Assembly: GCA_014656495.1 (NCBI GenBank) | Contig: BNCN01000009.1 | Span: 310,001 to 374,000 of the forward strand | DNA length: 64,000 bases | Source of the DNA: Comamonas sp. KCTC 72670 | Lineage (GTDB): Bacteria; Myxococcota; Myxococcia; Myxococcales; Myxococcaceae | Direction of reading: 5' to 3' | In this document: positions 61,193-64,000 of the stretch, piece after piece | Position numbering within the stretch: position 1 is the first letter of the stretch | How the letters are laid out: the number at the start of each line of letters is the position of its first letter | The notes under the pieces: generated by a model | What the model saw: the letters and a program-made list of their open reading frames with translations, nothing else | Database searches by the model: none | Told to the model about the DNA's origin: nothing | Translations under genes and position numbers: made by a program

Positions 61193-62304
61193 TGCGCGTG
61201 CGCGTGAAGGTTTGGGCCATGGCGGCCCTGGTGGTGACGGGGTGCGGGATGCGGCCCGCGGAGAACCGCGCCGTCATGGACTCCAAGGTGGGCCAGGCGC
61301 AGCAGGGCGGCCTGACGTTGGCGGTGGCGGACGGGCTGGCGGCGGTGCGGGAGCTGGCGCCGGGCACGCTGGTGCTGTGGGGCAACGCGCCGGCGTTCTC
61401 CGCCCGCGTCGAGGTGGGCGCCGACGCGCCGTCCGACTGGATGGTGACGGTGCGCAACGCGATGCCGGACGCGGTGCTGGTGGTCCAGGAGGAGGGCGGC
61501 GCGGCGCTGACGCCGGAGCCGCTGCCCCAGGCACTGCCCACGGTGAAGGTGTGGCGCGTGGCGCTGCGCGCGGGCGCGACGGTGCGCCTCTCCGTGGCGC
61601 CGCCGGACGCGGAGTCGCGGGAGCCGTTCCGCTTCCTCGCGATGGCGGACGTTCAGGAGGCGCTGCCGAGCGTCGGGGACATCTACGAGCGCATGCGGCG
61701 GGATGACTCGGCGCGCTTCATCCTCTTCGCGGGGGACCTCACGGAGTCGGGCACGCGCGCGGAGCTGCTGGAGTTCCAGGAGCGGCTGGAGGCGGGCTCC
61801 CGGATTCCGCTGTACGCCACCTTGGGCAACCACGAGACCTTCAGCCGCGACGCGGCCGAGTACCACGCGCTGGTGGGCCGGGGCAGCCAGAGCTTCGTCT
61901 TCAAGGGCGTGCGCTTCACGGTGCTGGACTCCAGCAACGGCACGCTGGACCCGTGGGTGGAGGAGCAGCTCGACGGGTGGCTGGAGTCGGGGCGGCAGGG
62001 CACGCACGTGGTGTCCATGCACGTGCCGCCGCAAGACCCGGTGGGCATGCGCGGCGGCGGCTTCGCGAACCGGGGCGAGGCCGCGGGGCTGGTGGGGAAG
62101 ATGGCGCGCGCGGGCGTGGACCTGACGCTCTACGGGCACATCCACTCCTTTTACTCGTTCACCAACGCGGGCATCCCCGCCTTCATCGCGGGCGGCGGTG
62201 GCGCCCTGCCGGAGACGTTCGACGGCGTGGGCCGCCACTATCTGGCAGTGGACGTCGGCGCGGAGGACGGGCTCCACCAGGCGGCGTTGGTGCGTGTGGA
62301 TTGA
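61192..62304 (+). CDS. Metallophosphoesterase lipoprotein
   Basis: A 370-residue lipoprotein (signal MRVRVKVWAMAALVVTGC, lipid Cys18). An N-terminal beta-rich domain (20-140) is followed by a calcineurin-like phosphoesterase. Its metal motifs are MADVQEA (Asp with Gln where His is usual), FAGDLTESG, TLGNHETFS, SMHVPPQDP and YGHIHSFY. It would cleave phosphate esters outside the cytoplasm. ATG 61192 overlaps the upstream stop (TGATG), with GGGAGG upstream, so the pair is coupled. The upstream beta-rich exported protein probably shares its location. Substrate unknown. Confidence 0.87.
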   Translation: MRVRVKVWAMAALVVTGCGMRPAENRAVMDSKVGQAQQGGLTLAVADGLAAVRELAPGTLVLWGNAPAFSARVEVGADAPSDWMVTVRNAMPDAVLVVQEEGGAALTPEPLPQALPTVKVWRVALRAGATVRLSVAPPDAESREPFRFLAMADVQEALPSVGDIYERMRRDDSARFILFAGDLTESGTRAELLEFQERLEAGSRIPLYATLGNHETFSRDAAEYHALVGRGSQSFVFKGVRFTVLDSSNGTLDPWVEEQLDGWLESGRQGTHVVSMHVPPQDPVGMRGGGFANRGEAAGLVGKMARAGVDLTLYGHIHSFYSFTNAGIPAFIAGGGGALPETFDGVGRHYLAVDVGAEDGLHQAALVRVD

Positions 62305-62365
62305 TCCGCAGGGGTGCTGTTTTAGCCTACCCCCTTGATCTGACACTGAACATCTGGGCAGATAT

Positions 62366-62397
62366 GGGCCTCCTTCCCGCACGGAGCCAGGAGGCCC
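62366..62397 (+). promoter_or_regulatory. Hairpin covering the ribosome site of the AT-hook gene
   Basis: GGGCCTCCT (62366-62374) and AGGAGGCCC (62389-62397) form a perfect 9-bp stem with a 14-base loop. The right arm contains the AGGAGG Shine-Dalgarno, four to five bases before ATG 62402. Folding would block initiation. Confidence 0.5.
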
Positions 62398-62401
62398 GCC
62401 C

Positions 62402-62917
62402 ATGTTCGACTCGAACGAGAACGACCCCATTTCCCCGGCGCTGCGCGCGCTGCTCGAGCTGTTCTCCACGGAGTTGGCGGAGGTCCGCTTCCCGGACATG
62501 AACGGCGAGGTGTTGGACGCCGCGGCCGAGCAGGTGCGGGAGCAGGCGGAGGCGGTGGCGCGCGCCCAGGCGGCGCTGGAGTCCGCGCGTCAGGCCCTGC
62601 ACGAGAGCCAGGAGGCGTTGCTGCAGAAGGGGCAGCGAGCGCTGGCGTACGCGCGCGTCTTCTCCGAGGAGAACGCGGAGCTCACCTCGCGGCTGGATGG
62701 CATCCACCTGCCGAAGGCGGCGCGCAAGGGCGCCACGGGCGGGGTGGACGCGGCCAGCGCGGCGCAGGGCAACGAGGAGAACGCGCCCCGTCGCCGGGGC
62801 CGTCCGCCGAAGGCCCGCGCCGCGTCGGGGGCGTCTCTGTTCGCGGAGGGCGCCACGCCGGAGGCGCTCGCCGCCCACGCGCATCAGACGGGCAACGGCA
62901 TGCTGTCCGAGGCGTGA
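62402..62917 (+). CDS. Coiled-coil protein with an AT-hook
   Basis: A 171-residue soluble protein. A coiled coil (about 35-95; AAEQVREQAEAVARAQAALE, LLQKGQRALAYARVFSEENAE) is followed by a linker and an AT-hook PRRRGRPPKARAA near residues 128-140. The last ~30 residues are Ala/Gly-rich. Such proteins may bind the minor groove of AT-rich DNA and act as architectural factors. AGGAGG is seven bases before the ATG but lies in a hairpin. Its 3' end is partly duplicated 96 bases downstream. Confidence 0.75.
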   Translation: MFDSNENDPISPALRALLELFSTELAEVRFPDMNGEVLDAAAEQVREQAEAVARAQAALESARQALHESQEALLQKGQRALAYARVFSEENAELTSRLDGIHLPKAARKGATGGVDAASAAQGNEENAPRRRGRPPKARAASGASLFAEGATPEALAAHAHQTGNGMLSEA

Positions 62918-63008
62918 GCGTTCCACTTGGGCTTGCCGGGCAACCGCGGGTTGCCTGGGGCCTGAGCGGGCCACGCGCATCCGGAGGGCAACGGCACGCA
63001 GTCCGAGG
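62875..63008. repeat. Degenerate duplication of the AT-hook gene 3' end
   Basis: A 38-base block at 62875-62912 (spanning the last codons) recurs at 62971-63008 with five mismatches, 96 bases apart. Shared runs are CCACGCGCATC, GGGCAACGGCA and GTCCGAGG. The second copy does not continue an open frame with the first. Confidence 0.6.
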
Positions 63009-63566
63009 TCCCGGGGTGGCACGTGGCCGGTCGGTTTGTTTCGGCGAGCGGCCGGCCTCATGCGCTTCATGGGAGCGCGGGACGCTGCTCTTTTATGCTG
63101 GAGGGGCAGCCAACGCGGTGCGTGTTGCGCCGCACGCCTGAGATTGATGAGCCCGGAGTGCAGGCCTACGCCGCGCTCAAGATGCTTCGCCACGCACCGA
63201 CAAGCCATGGCGCGTGTTCTCTGGCACGGGCGCCTCGCCGTCCTGTTCCGTGGATGCGCATCCCGAACCCCGTGGCGACCAAGCCCCACTGAAAGACGCC
63301 CTCCTTCGCGTCACAGGCGCCCAGATTGTTCGAGGGAGGGGGCGGACTGGCACGCTGCCTGCTGTGAGCCGGCCCGTGCCTGAATCCTGGTGGAGCGGAA
63401 GCCGCTTCCGCTGGGAACGTGCCCCCTCAAGAACGTAGTGCCGCGGTTTGAAACAGGGAGGCGCTCAGATGGCCGCTATTTTAATTCCAAGCTCCTTACT
63501 GAAATAAGGGGCCCATCAGTTTTCAGGACGTACCTCGCGCATTGCGCGAGAGGGGCGGGGGCCGGG
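62918..63566. other. Long intergenic region before the Fic gene
   Basis: About 650 bases with no supported gene. It contains the duplicated 38-base block and, around 63470-63530, a lower-GC stretch (ATTTTAATTCCAAGC; CTGAAATAAGGG) likely to hold the Fic promoter and a change in base composition. Short open frames here lack ribosome sites. Confidence 0.45.
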
Positions 63567-64000
63567 ATGCGAGCGGGTCGGTATGTGCAGCAGATGCCAG
63601 GGTATCGAGCCTTCATTCCAGCACCGTTGCCGCCGGAACCCCGTGTCGAGTTCGAAGGCGCGCTGACCTCACTGTTGAGCAAAGCGGACCGTGCGCTGGG
63701 GCGCTTGGACGGTGTGTCATCAATCCTCCCCAACCCAGACCTCTTCGTTGCCATGTACGTGCGGCATGAAGCGGTCCTCAGTTCACAAATCGAAGGAACG
63801 CAGAGCACGCTGGAAGACGTCCTCGAGTACGAGTTGACCGAGCGAGGCGCCAGACGCGCAAAGGATGCGCAAGAGGTCGTCAACTACATCGCGGCCATGA
63901 ACCACGGGTTGAAGCGCCTCGAAACATTGCCGCTTTCACTTCGGCTGCTGCGCGAAATCCACGCGAGGTTGATGGATGGCGTGCGCGGCAGTGAGCGCAG
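63567..64000 (+). CDS. Fic/DOC-family protein, 5' part only
   Basis: The first 144 codons of a Fic-family protein; the end is outside the window. MRAGRYVQQMPGYRAFIPAP and the following helices are the Fic_N domain. SSQIEGTQSTLEDVL contains the (S/T)xxxE(G/N) inhibitory helix motif, which in this class is carried N-terminally in the same protein. The last visible residues PLSLRLLREIHARLMDGVRG precede the expected HxFx(D/E)GNGRxxR active loop. Base composition is slightly lower in GC than its neighbours, consistent with transfer. Fic enzymes mostly AMPylate target proteins. Confidence 0.85.
   Translation, partial: MRAGRYVQQMPGYRAFIPAPLPPEPRVEFEGALTSLLSKADRALGRLDGVSSILPNPDLFVAMYVRHEAVLSSQIEGTQSTLEDVLEYELTERGARRAKDAQEVVNYIAAMNHGLKRLETLPLSLRLLREIHARLMDGVRGSER

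Noticed and set aside
62914..63141. Short frames after the AT-hook gene
   Set aside because: They cross the degenerate repeat, have no ribosome site and no recognisable product.

Overview
The window reads as chromosomal DNA of a myxobacterium, most likely Myxococcus or a close relative. GC is very high and the third codon position is almost always G or C. Genes are packed with 1 to 4 base start/stop overlaps. Several families typical of Myxococcaceae are present: SitA6/SitI6 lipoprotein toxin and immunity pairs, a DUF2378 protein, PEGA-type Ser/Thr kinases, hybrid histidine kinases and many lipoproteins. dnaN, recF and gyrB all lie on the + strand but are spread over about 31 kb with unrelated genes between them. 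No rRNA, tRNA, CRISPR array or insertion sequence was recognised.

Layout. 1-10.4 kb: a truncated secreted lipase, a quinone-reductase-like MDR enzyme, an acyl-CoA synthetase, an LTxxQ periplasmic protein divergent from an OmpR/HisKA two-component pair, a three-gene lipoprotein operon that includes a JAMM-motif lipoprotein, a chemoreceptor and a small XRE regulator. 10.4-15.4 kb: a four-gene minus-strand operon that starts with a free-standing B12-binding protein carrying the CarH light-sensor motif W-x9-EH, followed by an unknown helical protein and two hybrid histidine kinases. 15.5-22.4 kb: a minus-strand cluster resembling the Bacillus sdpABC toxin-maturation operon, with a small secreted Gly/Ala-rich peptide precursor, an SdpA-like DUF5819 protein, an SdpB-like HTTM protein, an ABC exporter pair and a large lipid- or membrane-anchored repeat protein. 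22.8-25.2 kb: an ECF sigma / membrane anti-sigma-like / outer-membrane-type protein operon and a small lipoprotein.

25.4-37 kb: dnaN, a lineage-specific protein, short direct repeats, two DUF1990 proteins (one fused to DUF4126), a first SitA6/SitI6 cassette, a Cys-rich-tail membrane protein, AlkC, a PAS histidine kinase and recF. 37-46.6 kb: a lipoprotein joined to an MlaE-MlaF-MlaD lipid transporter, a second SitA6/SitI6 cassette, a GT-C-like membrane protein, and a compact graspetide locus made of an ATP-grasp ligase and a 50-residue precursor with one TTxxxxEE core; an M20 peptidase follows. 46.6-64 kb: a class V aminotransferase, a DUF2378 protein, a single-domain response regulator, a CPA2 antiporter overlapping an XRE-EIIA regulator, a GNAT enzyme, gyrB, a large PEGA kinase, an outer-membrane-like protein with a metallophosphoesterase lipoprotein, an AT-hook coiled-coil protein and the 5' part of a Fic protein.

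Taken together the accessory genes favour cell-to-cell antagonism and environmental sensing. There are two kin-discrimination toxin cassettes, a candidate SDP-like killing peptide and a candidate graspetide, alongside a candidate B12 light-sensing signalling operon, interleaved with replication genes. The three most notable candidate systems are the SDP-like cluster (about 18.3-22.4 kb), the graspetide locus (43.98-45.08 kb) and the B12 photosensor operon (10.4-15.4 kb). All assignments are from reading the sequence only; no database search was run.
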